DNA of 64,000 nt from Vesta saturnalis (Eukaryota > Arthropoda > Insecta > Coleoptera > Lampyridae): contig JARFJB010001965.1 in the NCBI GenBank assembly GCA_036346205.1, positions 3,829,001 through 3,893,000 on the forward strand, in the 5' to 3' direction. Below, piece after piece: positions 1-12,396 of this stretch (positions within the stretch are counted from its first letter, which is position 1; each line of letters starts with the position of its first letter). A program made the position numbers and the translations under genes. Below the pieces are notes generated by a model. The model was not told the DNA's origin. It made no database searches and was given only the letters and a program-made list of their open reading frames with translations.

Positions 1-594
1 ACTAGTAACGAGACCAATTAAATTATGTATGTATGTAAGAAACACCTGCGAAAGTTGTAAATGATACAATAAAATGAGACGCGCGTACAGAAGTGACCAA
101 TTCTCATAAATTAGCATTGGCAGAAAATAACCATAATAGAGAAAAATTAGTATTTACCAGTAATTAGACCTCTCTTACATGGTTGCCATTACACTATGAA
201 CAACAACTAATTACCAAATTACTAAAATGCTATAAGGAAACATTGCGATATTTCAGTTTGCTACCCTGAACTACATTTTCCATCCTTTCCTGCAACATCA
301 CAATACAAAAGACAAATATAATAACGAATACGACCTTGAAACGTCTTAAAATATTATTTGCCGACTCAGTAGCGTATCGCGCGGAGGTAGCTTAGGTTAG
401 TAAAATGGAAAATTTTACAATTAAATTAATTATTGTAAGAAATAAACATTGTTAAAATAAAAGAATGATCGAAATAAATATCATTGTTCAGAATTTTTGA
501 AAATTTGCTGTTACTAATTGGTAATTAATGTTGAAACTGCATACTCCATTAGCATAATGTAAATTAGGAATCATTAATGACCACTTGCTTTACT

Positions 595-732
595 TATAAA
601 ATGTTCAATCAATTTTCTATTTTGTCATTATACTGTAAACATTGTTTAGTTTTTATATTGAAATGGAAGAAAGTTTTGTTTTAACTGAAGACGTGAACTT
701 TATTCAAAATTTGCAGTTATATTGCAACTTCG
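595..732 (+). other. Candidate promoter and short first coding exon
   Basis: A TATAAAA box at 595-601 is followed 32 bases later by GTCATTA, a good arthropod initiator around 625-629. The first ATG downstream is at 663 and opens 23 codons (beginning MEESFVLTEDVNF) that run into a GT donor, TTCG|GTAAGA, at 732/733. I could not find a convincing second exon downstream, and the product is not recognised. It may be the first exon of a host gene, or the promoter and 5' exon of a transposon whose remainder has decayed. Confidence 0.25.
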
Positions 733-2405
733 GTAAGATTATACAATATTTGATTGATTTTCGTCTATTAACTGATATTCTAGCGTAGATCATATATATG
801 CGTGTATAAGTTTACAAAATTTTTAATTGGGCAATAATTATCAATAAAAAGTAATTTGCTACGTACTTGTTCATTTTTTAATTTTTATTAAAATAGTTAA
901 TTAATACTAGATGAGCAACTACGCGTGGTGATGGCGACTTATTAATACTACATTTATTCAAATAATTATTCAATTTTTTTATTTTTATATGAAAAAAGGT
1001 ACTACGCCAATGAGTGCTCCCGCGCTTTATTTTGTTACAAATTTAAATGGCAGTCATATGGAGAGGTCTAATTACAGGTGATACGCGCTATAAAGAGATT
1101 AGTAGAACACTTAGTAAAGATGAGCAAACTGATTAAGCCCGATGGAAAGAACCGAATAATCATCTTCTTGAATTGTGTTTTAGAGATTGTCCCATTATTA
1201 GCTACAATTGAGCAACAATATACTAATGTAACACATGGAACTTAGATACAGAGGAAAGACTAATAAAAAATCGGATAAACTATCTGTAGATTGCACTAGA
1301 ACAAGGTTTGGATTAGGCAAACCTTGGCATAAATTGCGAAAAATAACGCCCAAAAACAGAACCTTAAAAATTGAAATCAATTACAAATAGATTTTGTTGA
1401 TAATGGATGAAGTTATTTTACATACATCAATCAAAAGGCAATACTAGTCATAATAAAAAAGATGTTTAATCGATTGGGCAACACATCAATTTTAAGTCGG
1501 TGTACTGTTTCACAAACTATACCAATTACCAATAACCGTTAAACAATAACTATCGACAGCAATTTTGAAAAAATAAAAAGCTAAAGGGGAGTTTCAATAA
1601 CTAACAGGTCAGTTAAATTGCCCCACCCCCCATCTCACGTAATATTTGATCATGGTATTAGATTTAATGCGCTATAGAAATTGGGCTTTGGACCATACTA
1701 ATTATACCAACATTTTAATGGATGGAGCGGATAAACTTAATTTAGTCCCAAATGTCGTTATGGAAACATAATATTCAAATTATCTGCTCAATTGTGACAT
1801 ATTATCACTACGTTTGCCTTAATCATTTCACGTATGTAAATACTCCCCAAAAATTCAGAAAAAACAAAATTAATCATTATAAAATACAGAAAACTGAGTT
1901 TTAGGCAGTTTTCGTTATTGCGTTATTCATTTCTAAGCAGGACCAATAGTACTATCTTCACCACCCAAGAATTGACCTACGTCATCGATACTGCACCTAG
2001 CTAAATGAAACGTTTATTTTGCCATCGCACATTTAAGTAGGTATACATCAAAAAAGGATGGTTAAGATTTCAAGTGCATTTTGAGCAACCGACGCGTGTT
2101 ATCGATTGTTTAAACACAATGAAAAGAGATGACCTACAAGTAATTTTTGTATTAATATGATTATGAAAATGCTCCTTTGGCTAACCTAGTTTGTTATTCT
2201 TATGACATAACCTCCTTTTGCTTGTTACCACTTGTTTCTTTCATATTTCCTACGTTTCCATATTTTTCATTTTTCATTATACATTTTCAAAACAGTTCTT
2301 TTCAGAACTCTTCCCCTTGTTCAATCATTTACGTTTATTCCAACATCTTTCTTAGTTTTTCTGAAACCTCGTAATGTCTATACAAGGTAAAACCTTGCAC
2401 ACACA
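733..2405. other. AT-rich stretch, no supported gene
   Basis: Apart from the candidate first exon just upstream, this stretch has only short chance frames broken by many stops on both strands. I see no RNA gene, long repeat or recognisable protein similarity here or in 1..594. Confidence 0.5.
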
Positions 2406-2409
2406 AACC

Positions 2410-3375
2410 CAACAGTTTGTGCTGAATTTATTACGATATTTTGAAAAGGAGAAAGAAAAAATGGCCCTTTAATACCACTTTCTAGTGTCCACGAGGTAGG
2501 TGTATTTAGAATTGTCTTGAACTCAATTAATAGTGATCCCAAATTTACAGCGGTTGGCAATGCCTTGGATATATCTCTCACAACAGTGAAAAATATCAAG
2601 TCTCGGGCAAAATGCAACAGAATTCTGTCTAGTCCGGGTAAAAAACAGCCACGTAAGGAAGTTAAATCCGAAGATATTGCAGATACCTCGAAACTGTCCA
2701 TCAGGAATACCTTATATAACATGTACGAACAAAGTGAGTGTATTATAATTATATATAGCTTCTACATTAGTCTAAATTGTATTAACTACATAAAAACATG
2801 TCACAGTTACAACTTTAACACCCATTCATAACACCCATATTCTGTTAAGTGATAGAAGTTTAAATCGCGCCTTACATGCAATGGGGTTCAAGTTCCAGAA
2901 AGAGTGTAATCGAAGAGCTTTGTTAGAAACAAGAAATATAGCTGAAATGAGAACACAGCTTTGGAAACAACACATACGAGAAATCAATGCACCAATTCGT
3001 AAGGCAAGCAGTATTTATTGACGAAACATGGATTTACTCAAAAGGAAATCCGGGAAAGTCATGGCAAGATGCCGATGTAAAGAGTGTACGAAAACCTCAA
3101 GGATATGATGATAAAAGATTTATAGTTATTAATGTTGGAACTGCCGCAGGATTTGTACAGAATGCTTCTTTGCTATTTACATCGAAGTCGTTGAAATGGT
3201 GAAATGAATGTGAATAAGTTTAAAAAATGGCTCACTGAAAATCTCCTAAACAATTTAGAGGCACCTTCATTCCTTATAATGGATAATGCGCCTTACCATT
3301 CTATGTTAGTGGAAAAACTACCAACATCGTCTTGGACGAAAGATGATTTCATGCTTAATAAAAAATAACATTAAT
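2410..3375 (+). pseudogene. IS630/Tc1-like DDE transposase relic, copy A
   Basis: This is a broken transposase of a spliced insect family with a DDE_3-type catalytic core. An N-terminal helix-turn-helix segment (ISLTTVKNIKSRAK, then SPGKKQPRKE) lies at about 2570-2660. A possible intron with donor GTGAG at 2734 ends near 2850, after which the reading resumes with LNRALHAMGFKFQKECNRR. The first catalytic aspartate is in FIDETW (about 3016) and the second in MDNAPYH (about 3280). The frame shifts near 2985 and again near 3200, and the copy stops before the third catalytic residue, so it cannot be active. It is the closest of the three copies to a normal catalytic core in its first two motifs. 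Confidence 0.8.
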
Positions 3376-4118
3376 CATGATCCCACCTCATTCAAAACCG
3401 AGCTCTATTTGTTAATAAAACCACAACGAATAGTAAAACGACATGATAAGTTTGATTTTTAATCATTTATTATTATGGATATAAGTTGACCCATATTTTT
3501 CATATTAAACCAATCGTTACTAGATTAAGAGATAGGTCAATTATGTGGTGGGCAAGCAACCTCGTTATTACATGAAAGTCTGAATTCTTTGTAGATGGTG
3601 TAAGCCCGTACAATTTTGAGCACCTGTATTTGAATTTTTCTAAGAATTGCATACTGAAATTACAGTACCGTATTGAGACTCATTTTAAGTGTGATAAGTG
3701 TAAAAATTTGGCAATTCGAAGTATTTAAAAATGAATCAAAATATTATTAAGCAGCTCCACTGAAATTATGCAAATTTCGTTTCAATGACTAAAACTATTA
3801 TGATTAAGAATTATTGTTCATATCAAAACTGATTAAGAGATTACGGTTATTCGTTCACATTTCATTTTAAAACTATCCTTTAGTAAATATTAAGCTCTTG
3901 TTTAATTTTTCACTGAGTAACTTCTTATGAAGGAATTATTTATTTCTATAAACGGCAATAAATAAAAACACGAAGGAATTTAACAAGTTATGAAACGATA
4001 TGCTATGTTTAATTGAGATTGAGTTACATATTGTAGATTTTATTGATGGATGGGTTAAATAACTTATGTTATAAATTGAATCAAATTTTATTTAATTAAT
4101 AGATATTTACGATATAAG
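3376..4118. other. AT-rich stretch, no supported gene
   Basis: No frame of note, RNA gene or clear repeat. The sequence lies between the end of transposase copy A and the hairpin that precedes the tyrosine-recombinase element. Confidence 0.5.
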
Positions 4119-4222
4119 TGCGGTAAGAACATTATTAATATACGCATGTGAAAATTGCCCAACGAGTGCGTCAGCACGAGTTGGGCAATCACATAAGTAT
4201 ATTAATAATGTGTTACCCGCAC
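4119..4222. repeat. Long imperfect hairpin upstream of the recombinase
   Basis: The arms pair over about 45 bases with few mismatches: GTGCGGTAA at 4119 with TTACCCGCAC at 4213, CATTATTAATATA with its complement ending at 4210, and TTGCCCAAC (4155-4163) with GTTGGGCAA (4180-4188). The outer GTGCGGTAA motif recurs in the palindromes at 5685-5733 on the far side of the recombinase gene, so the two structures are probably related. Confidence 0.75.
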
Positions 4223-4472
4223 GAATATTGTACAATATTTTATCTACAACTGTCATGTAACAACAACTCCGAAAATTCGAAATTATATTGAATAAAATTG
4301 TCGGCATATCGTTAAAATTGACTATTTGAGAATACAAGTAACATGTGAGTATTTTGTAACCATAGCAACGGAATTAATAATCAACTTCTGTCAAAGTGGC
4401 GTTTAAAATTGTAAAAATTCTGACTTAATATCGCTTAAATAACCATTACAAGTACATATATTATCAATTATA

Positions 4473-5651
4473 ATGTCTTCAAGTGAAGATGATCTTCCAC
4501 AAGATATTGAAAATGCAGCAACAGGCGTAATAGAAAATTTAGTACCACAGAAATCACGTGAGAGATATCATTTAACTTATGACAAATATGAGAAATGGTG
4601 TAAAGAGAAGAAAATTTTAAATATTACAAACGAAAAAGCATTACTGGTATATTTCAACGAATTGAGTAAATTACAGAAGCCTACATCTCTTTGGTGTACT
4701 ACTCGATGTTGAGGACAGAATTGCTCATTAAACAAAATAGCGATATCAAAAAATATATCAATTTGATAGCATTGTTAAAACGAAAATCAGAAGGGTACAA
4801 ACCTAAGAAACCTAAGGTATTTTCGAAAGAAGAAATATCTAAATTTATTGTAAATGCAGGAGATGAGAAATTTTTATGCATGAAGGTAATATATAATAGA
4901 TATTTGTATAAATGTAAATAAATATTAATGTAATACATATTTTAAGGATGTGCTAATTATTGGTTTGGCTGGTGCATGTCGAAGAGAAGAGTTGACAAAT
5001 TTATTGATAGAAAATGTAAAATATCAAGGATTGTGCTATCAAATTGTCATGCCAAATACCAAAACAAAAATATCGCGAGAATTTTTTGTTACATCTGGGA
5101 ACATTGATGGTGTAAATTTAGTTACAATTGTTAGAAAATACTCTACATTAAGATCTAAAAGTTGTGGCCGTCAACGATTGTTTGTTGGATACAGAGCAGG
5201 AAAATGTACAACACAACCTATTGGAATAAATACTATTGGTAGTGTCCCTAGATTAATTACCGAATTTCTTGAACTGTCCCATCCAAATCAGTATACAGGG
5301 CATTGTTTACGGCGTTCTTCAACTTCAATTTTAGCCGACTCAGGTGCAGATCTTCTAAATATTAAAAGACATGGCGGCTGGAAGTCTAATTCTGTCGCTG
5401 AAGGATATATTGAGACTTCGGTAGAAAATAAGAAAAAAACAGCTATGAAAATCTTAGGAGAAAACCAAGAAAATATACCATCGACTTCAAAACGTATGGA
5501 AACTAATATTTCCAATTATCGGGCATCGGGCATTTCCCCATCTGGCATTAATTTGTACGATAGTATGGATTGCACAATTAACATATTTAACACAATTTTT
5601 TTTATATTGAGTTCATTATTAATGTTATATTTGTTCTGTTTTGTTAATTAA
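4473..5651 (+). pseudogene. Crypton-like tyrosine recombinase, one frameshift
   Basis: The gene would encode a YR-type DNA recombinase that moves DNA through a covalent tyrosine intermediate. The first exon begins at the ATG at 4473 (MSSSEDDLPQDIENAA) and carries the helical core-binding domain. It shifts frame near 4694 and continues to 4885. A 61-base intron (GT at 4886, AG at 4945-4946) joins in frame to exon 2 at 4947. Exon 2 holds the catalytic set: arginine in AGACRREEL, HxxR in HCLRR, histidine in KRHGGW and the nucleophilic tyrosine in EGYIE. All catalytic residues are present, so the lesion is confined to the N-terminal half. The C-terminal hydrophobic tail after 5570 may be read-through into non-coding DNA. 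The family resembles insect Crypton-type integrases; the assignment to YR recombinases is firmer than the subfamily. Confidence 0.8.
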
Positions 5652-5684
5652 ATGATTAATTTTGATTAACTATTAGTTCCGCAT

Positions 5685-5733
5685 CATTACCACACTAGTG
5701 CGGTAATGATTTCAATACCGCACTAGTGCGGTA
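5685..5733. repeat. Two adjacent palindromes, CACTAGTGCGG core
   Basis: The first palindrome spans 5685-5708 (CATTACCACACTAGTGCGGT plus AATG, one mismatch). The second, TACCGCACTAGTGCGGTA at 5716-5733, is perfect. They lie between the recombinase stop codon and the right inverted repeat and share the GTGCGGTAA motif with the left hairpin, so they are candidate recombinase crossover or binding sites. Confidence 0.7.
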
Positions 5734-5801
5734 ATATACGTCATTACAAAATTTAAATTAGTGTCAAATCAGTGTCATTACATGACAGTTGTAGATAAAA
5801 T

Positions 5802-7050
5802 TAGTTATAATGTTAGAATAGACCTTGTTCCGGTTACAGTTTAGAACTGTTTGACTCATTATTGAGATTAAAACGATAGTATATTAATGTACCGAGGGAG
5901 TTAGCTTGTATTCCAACGCACATAGGTCTCTTTCCGTTTGCGTTGAACCGTTATAGTGTTTTGGTGGTAGAAGATAGATATTTTTGAACAATGCTGATCG
6001 CTAGTCGGCACTTGAACGGTTATATTACATCCTAGTGCAGATTTGTCCCGTTATAGGATAAAGCCAAAGCAACATAATGTTCTCCATATCTTAATTCGCT
6101 TAGCACTACAGTATAATATGCATTTATCGCTCACTAGTACGTAGACTGCGTTCCATTACAACTGAATACGTAATGAATATCTGCGCATACCTCTTGGAAA
6201 AATATATTTTTAAATGATTTTATTTAGCAGCTTAGTTAATAAAAAAACTGCGGTAAATAATTTAAAAGAGAAAACTGAGACTTGGAAATTATTGAACGTC
6301 TACTAAATTTAATTTTACGATATTAAAAACCCCAAGAGCAATTGGTTGTTCAACCAATTGCCCAACCTTTTTTGGAGAAGAAATCACAAGCATATTTGAT
6401 TATGTGATTTGTTTTCCTTGGTACGTTAATATAGCATCATTATACCATTATTGAACTATACGAGTGCTTATACAAAATCATATCAAAGTTATAACCAGAT
6501 AGGTAGATGCAGAAGAAGTATAAAATTAATTCAAATTGATAGCGCTTAATGTCTAATAAACAATTTTGACTGCGCTAAGAACCTTCTACACTTGTAAAAC
6601 CCAAATAATTTATTATTTATTTTTATATGAAAATGTAAAGCGAATTAGGGAATAAATTTTTTTCTAAATTTACATTATAAGCGTTTATGTACCAATTTAC
6701 ACGAAGTCTGAAGTCTATTTCTATTGTTACATAAGAGAGGTACTGCGGTTTTACAACAGAAAACGAATAGAGTTTGATTCAAATAAAGTTGGGTATGACT
6801 CATCGATGTAAAACTCTATAATAAAATTACATATTTTGAACTCTCTCTCTCAACTACATGTATTAGAGAAGCATAAATCTGCTGTACAATTCATATTAGC
6901 GTGATTTTTTGAAATTATTGTTTATGCGTTTTTGTGTTACTTTTAAAAAAAAACAGTTTTTTTCAAGACTAACTACAACTTGTACAGTAAATTAGCGATA
7001 ATTTAGCAACATTTTTACATACTTTACATAAATTTTACAACAATTTTGAT
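5802..7050. other. AT-rich stretch with one perfect palindrome
   Basis: No supported gene. A perfect palindrome with 11-base arms (GCAATTGGTTG at 6338-6348, its complement at 6351-6361) is followed by TTGCCCAACC, recalling the TTGCCCAAC arm of the hairpin at 4155. Confidence 0.5.
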
Positions 7051-8400
7051 ATGCTACGCAATAAGCACCTTAAATCTCAAGCGCAGCTCGTAGTTATGAA
7101 CGTGCTTACTTATTTTGAACGGGAACGAGACAATCAAGGCGCACTCGTTCCATTTGAATCTGTTATGCAGGTATGTAGTACATTATTGTGTAAAATATAC
7201 TTGGAAGGACTACTTTTAGCGCACGTCTGAAGCATGTGGGGTTAGTATAAATACAGTTAGTGCTATAAAAAAAGGGTTACAGAAGCCCACAAAGAAAATA
7301 AACCTTCACAGTCACCAGCTAAGGAGAGAAAACGTGCGAAATGTAAGTCCATCGGAGTTAATGACTGAAGGATGCTGTTAAGAGAAAAATTTATGAAATG
7401 CATTAAAAATGTAAATACAAATATGCAAAACATGTCTAGTACTATACCTGTTTTTGTAGGTATACATGTTATGCTGGAATCATTACAAAAAGAATTAAGC
7501 AATAGTCAAGTTTTTGATTTCAGTAGATCAAGTTTAAAACGTCTCTTACATTCCATTGGCTTTTCATCTAAAGTAGATGATGGTAGGGGAGGTTTACTAG
7601 AACAATTACATATTGCTGCCAATCGTGTACGATTCTTAAGAGAATATTAGAAAAATAAAGAAGAAAAATTATACAATCCTGTACTCTTAGATGAAACTGT
7701 GATGATAAATCTAAGGAAAGCGTAAAGATGAAGCCAATGGGTGAATGAAAAACGTTTGTTGTAATTTAGTTATTACATTATAATTCCTAATAAAATAACT
7801 GTATTTTTTAGATTTATAGTTGTTCATGCAGGCAATGAAGATGGATTTATTTCCGATGCTTCATTTTTGTTTTCTACAAAGTCACAAAGTGCAGACTATC
7901 ATGGAGATATGTGTGCGGAGTTGTTTACAAAATGGTTTGAAAATAATTTAATTAAAAGAACCATCTTTAATCGTAATGGACAATGCTATTCCAAACTTCT
8001 AGAAAAAATTCCAAATAATTCATCTAAGAAGGAATAAATATGTAACTTTCCATTACAGCACAACATAGCTTATGAACCTAGCATGTTTAAACAAGAATTG
8101 CTGCAATTAGTTGCAGATAATGCAATACATAAGGTGTACGAAATAGATGACATAGCACACAAGTGTGGACACAGAGTATTACAGTTACAACCATATCACT
8201 GCCAATTCAATCCAATTGAACTGGTGCGGGCAAACTCCAAAAAACACTACAAGAAAAATATAGGAAAACATAATTCCAAATTTAACATACTGAAGTGTCC
8301 ATGTTAGAGTGATGGGAAATTGAAAAACGTTTTGAGATTGTGCAACCATCAGTTATATCTGTTAACGATTCCACTTCTGAGAGTGACACTAACAGTAAAT
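7051..8400 (+). pseudogene. IS630/Tc1-like DDE transposase relic, copy B
   Basis: This is the longest of the three copies. Exon 1 runs from the ATG at 7051 to CAG at 7170 (40 codons, MLRNKHLKSQ to VPFESVMQ). A 49-base intron (GTATGT at 7171, AG at 7218-7219) joins in frame to a helix-turn-helix segment, RTSEACGVSINTV. After a frame change near 7290 the middle domain reads KERKRAKCKSI and continues at 7372-7650. The catalytic motifs are LLDET (about 7690), MDNA (about 7977) and NPIEL (about 8210). A second likely intron ends at a TTTTTTAG acceptor near 7812. Several stops and frame changes make it inactive. The third catalytic residue is a glutamate here, unlike copy C. Confidence 0.8.
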
Positions 8401-8401
8401 A

Positions 8402-9923
8402 ATTTTTTTTTTATTTAAATGTTTTAATTTCAATGTAATATAGATATTCTAATTTTTACATAACTTATTGATAACTCTACAATAGGTGGGCTGAATACAT
8501 GTACTGATTTATGTAAATTGCTTTTTATTTAACTTGGAGCAATATGAAATCTATTTCAACTATGTGCTAAATTAAAAGATTAAACTTCTATAATTTCGTT
8601 GAACTTCGAACTACATTACACTGTAGGTACACACTTTCTTCTACAAGAATGAAATAATCACAAATATATCAATATTTATGTTACCGTAAAGTATCTACAA
8701 GAATTATGTAGATGACAAAGCAATAATTATGCTTTTAGAAGGGTTGTTATAAATCTTGAGAATAACAAACTAATTGCAACTTTTATCAATTTTTCCACCT
8801 GAAATGATTTAATTTATAATAAACAAAAAAAGTATTTGTTTACTTACAAATATGTAGGTTATGTATTATGATGGTATGTAATTATAATCAATCATGTCCT
8901 AAATTATAACAATTCGCTGTCGCAGCAAAATATTTTTGGCTCTATCAATAAAATAAGTGGATATAATGGATGATTTTTCTAGTTTAAAATATAAAAAAAC
9001 ATTCAATAATTTTCAACTTTCTTTGCCATTTTATGGAAATTTATGTGGAGACTTGGCTGATCTAAGGAAGACTTACGTCGCCTAAATCTTGGTTCATGTA
9101 ATTTTAACAATGAGTCATACCAACTTTATTTGAATCAAACTATATCATGTAAACATTTGTTTTATTCGTCATTATTGTAGTACCAAGTTTTGGTAAGTAA
9201 AGAATGTGTAAGTGTTAGAAGTACCATTGCACATGTTATTTATAACATACTGTAAATTGCATTAATAATTAATAAAATACCTTTCTTTCAACAAATAAAG
9301 GTGCAAAAACATTGTACAATGGTTTTCCAACAGCATTACTTGATTCTATTTTTTTAATTAATGTTTAACATTTTAAATTCCTTTTGTTAACAAAATAATA
9401 CAAACAATTAAATAACACAGTTAAAAGTTTAAAAGTAAAATGGGGTCTAATATTTTGATAAGTAAATAGTGAGATGCTACTGCCACATTACGGTAACTTA
9501 CTGAAATAGACCCTTGACTTGCTTATAGTCGTTCAAAATTAGCCCTAAAGAAAATACCTGTAACACTAGTATTATCGCAGCTTGTAAACTGGTACATCTA
9601 TGATAAAAATGTTGGAGATGGGCATTTTTAAAAATGTTTCAATACAATTCTCATACAAAACTAAACATGTAAAACCCTAATTACGCAACAATTCTTTGGT
9701 AAAAAATATCTTTATGGTTACCCATTTTAAACTAAATTTCACAGCACATAACTTTTTTAACAGAACAAATTACACTGATTAATAATTATTTTTGTTTAAT
9801 TTCCAAACACGCACAATAAAACACAAATTATACTATTATTGAGTGTTTTACGTTCCTATTCAGACTGATAGATGCGACTAACAATTTAATTCGCACGAAC
9901 GTCTATATTTGGTCTTGATATAT
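8402..9923. other. AT-rich stretch; possible 3' UTR of the minus-strand gene
   Basis: No frame, repeat or RNA gene stands out. If the terminal exon at 9924-10081 is real, the left part of this stretch next to it would be the 3' untranslated region of that gene. I could not single out one poly(A) signal with confidence. Confidence 0.4.
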
Positions 9924-10081
9924 TTAGCAACTTTTATATTTATAAAAACCTTTCAAAGTTTTCGAATGTGTAGAAGAACAGGAGGAGAGGTCGGAACTTG
10001 ATTCTCGATTTGAAGTTGTTCCTGACCACACAGCATTTCCTTTTACGGTCGATTCGTCATCTTGACTTGAAGAATCGCCTC
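9924..10081 (-). CDS. Candidate terminal exon of a host gene, Ser/Asp-rich
   Basis: On the minus strand an acceptor (ATAATATAG, AG at 10083-10082) opens a 158-base exon. It begins with the last two bases of a codon and then reads GDSSSQDDESTVKGNAVW and onward for 51 codons to a TAA at 9926-9924. The composition (many Ser, Asp, Thr) resembles the end of the long minus-strand exon at 45561-46488. That exon stops in phase 1, exactly what this one needs; together the two give 1086 coding bases. No domain is recognised and the product looks intrinsically disordered. The link across about 35 kb is inference; intervening exons in the same phase are possible. A chance open frame of 52 codons cannot be excluded. 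Confidence 0.45.
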
Positions 10082-10083
10082 CT

Positions 10084-11610
10084 ATATTATATTTTTAACA
10101 ATATAAATATGATATATAATATACATTGAATGTTACATGTCTGTTTGTAACGATCGGAACGAAAATAAAAACTATTTTAATCTCAGATTAACTAAGTGCT
10201 CAAAGTTTCTAAAAATAAAATTGGGATTACGAATCTGTTTAGAGGAGAAAAAAACTTGGCACTAATGCCAAAACTGAAACACGTGTTTTACTATATATTC
10301 ATATATCTTAATTTAATTTATGTCAATCAAAATACACATACAAGTGAATGTACGATACGCTTTTGCAAACAATCATATTAACTGTCTACTTCAGAGACAT
10401 TTTTCTTCACATGTATTTGACAAATGTGATTAAGTAAGAGCTTAACTGATGTAGCTAAACGAAAAATAAGATGTATAGCAATTTTCGATAAAACCGAAAT
10501 TGAATTATACGCTACAATATTGACTCATATCTTTGAGAGAAAATTCCTACACAATGCTTTGATTGATGACTCGAGAGAGAAATTGGCTCGATATTCAATT
10601 ACTCCCGTAGTCGTAGACCACAAATTTGCAGTTTTAAGTTAATATACAGAACATACAAATGCACAAAATATACAGGTTATTAACCTTAGGTAATTTATGT
10701 ATACTTAGAGATACCAGTGTTTATAATAGAAAATATATCATGAAATTAACGTTACGCAAGAATATCAGATAAATGCTGTACATCAAAAGAATGTGATTGT
10801 CTCCGTAAATATAAGCGCCATTTTACGTGAATAGAAACATTCTATATTGAGTTACAGATTTAACCAAGTTTAAAAATTACGTTACTTTGTAGCGTTTCAA
10901 ACTTTTTTGTTGGATATAATCCAATAGAGAAAGTCGTTTTAGTTTTCTCCTTTATTTTAGAACTATTTAGTAGAATATATCGTATATCACACTAACATAC
11001 ACAACCTAACTATAAGTACCCTCTAGCGCTCCTCAAGGAAGGAGTATTTATCACCCTTCTCTCTAACATTTGTTTACATGTTTCAATAAATAACATACTT
11101 ATCCAATAAATTTAATGCTTATAAAATAAAATTGCAGCAACAATGATGTTAGTTTATTTTTTTGTTCATTTTTTTCGAAATGACTGATCATATTAAAATA
11201 ATATGAAAGTACGTGTAGTCACAATTAATCATTACCAGAAATAATGTTAACATTAAAAGTAAGCTTTTAATTCACATAATTGTTATAGCCAAACATTTTC
11301 ATATTTATAAATTTTGTTTACATCAGTATTTGTTAACAATTTGTTCTTTTTACGGAAGATGATAGCTCAAATTGCTATTGAAACGTTTAAAGCTTGTAAA
11401 ATCTGCTTTTAAGTAGATGACTTTACCCAAAGATAAGTATTTTTAATTATGAACGTAAGTTGCCACGTGTCTAACCATCATATGGCATAAAAAAGGAATG
11501 GGCTCGACTAAGCTCAGGCGTACGGTCGGAAGACCGCAGAGGACTTGGATGCGTGGTTGTTTTGGAGGTATAGCTTAAAGTGATAGTAATGTGGTTAGAT
11601 AGGAACAGGG
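10084..11610. other. AT-rich stretch, likely intronic
   Basis: Only short frames on either strand and no recognisable repeat. If the minus-strand host gene is real, this is intron sequence immediately upstream of its last exon. Confidence 0.45.
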
Positions 11611-11615
11611 GAAAA

Positions 11616-12396
11616 ATGAATAGAAAATCAGCTCTCATTGATAAAGAAGAAATTGTGTGTTGGAGAAGAAATTACCTACGAAATACTCTAGATTATGTTC
11701 TGAAGGCAAGAAAATTTATTATTTAGACGAAACGTGGGTAAATGAAGGTTATACCGTGGAAAAAATGTGGCAAGACAAAAATATAACTAGTGGACGACGG
11801 GCTTTTTTAGAAGGACTATCTACAGGTACGCGTATAGGAAGTGAGGAAGGCCTTATAGAGGGAGGTTTACTGCTATTTAAGTCACAAAATACCGGTGATT
11901 ACCACAAGGACATTAATGCGGATGTTTTGAAAAAATGTTAAATTTAATACCAAAGGGTGTCGTAATTATTACGAACAATTCCAGCTACACTCGAACGTTT
12001 ACCTACAACTTCCTCAAAAAAAGGTGCTATAATGGAATGGCTTTCCTCAAAAATATTGCTTTCGAATATGATATGGAAAAAAGGCAACTACTAAGCCTAG
12101 TACAAGGAGTTAGGACAAAGTTTAAAAGATATGCAGTTGACGAGATGGCAGCAAAACGTGATATTTTTGTTCTACACTTACCGCCCTACCATTGCGAATT
12201 CAACGCTATTGATTAATATGATGATATTAAGTGGGGAAAGTGCGGAAAATGGAACAAGTGTATAGAACACGTCATGAAAGAGGAACAAAAAATGTGGGAA
12301 CTTGACAATATGATAAAAGTTACTGTAGAGCCTATTGTAATTTCAATAGGGCCAAATGATAGTTCTTTCGAAGAAACAGATGAATTTTCCGAATAA
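11616..12396 (+). pseudogene. IS630/Tc1-like DDE transposase relic, copy C
   Basis: The relic starts within the N-terminal half (MNRKSALIDKEEIVCWRRN from 11616). It shifts frame near 11690 and continues through IYYLDETWVNEGYTVEKMWQ, GLSTGTRIGS and LLFKSQNTGDYHKDIN. A further shift near 11935 leads to LIPKGVVIITNNSSYT and later LPPYHCEFNAID. Two of the three catalytic positions are changed: the usual DNA.YH motif reads TNNSSYT, and the usual NPIE reads NAID before a stop. The catalytic core is therefore dead by substitution as well as by frame. It belongs to the same family as the copies at 2.4 and 7.05 kb but is a divergent subfamily. Confidence 0.8.

Larger units (their letters stand above)
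4237..5801 (+). mobile_element. Tyrosine-recombinase element with inverted repeats
   Basis: A 24-bp sequence at 4237-4260 (ending TACAACTGTCATGTAA) is repeated exactly in inverted orientation at 5778-5801 (starting TTACATGACAGTTGTA). Similarity stops just outside both copies. The pair encloses one gene, a Crypton-like tyrosine recombinase, plus palindromes just inside the right end. Terminal inverted repeats are not usual for Crypton elements, so these ends may be recombinase-binding sites or may mark a distinct element type. Confidence 0.55.
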
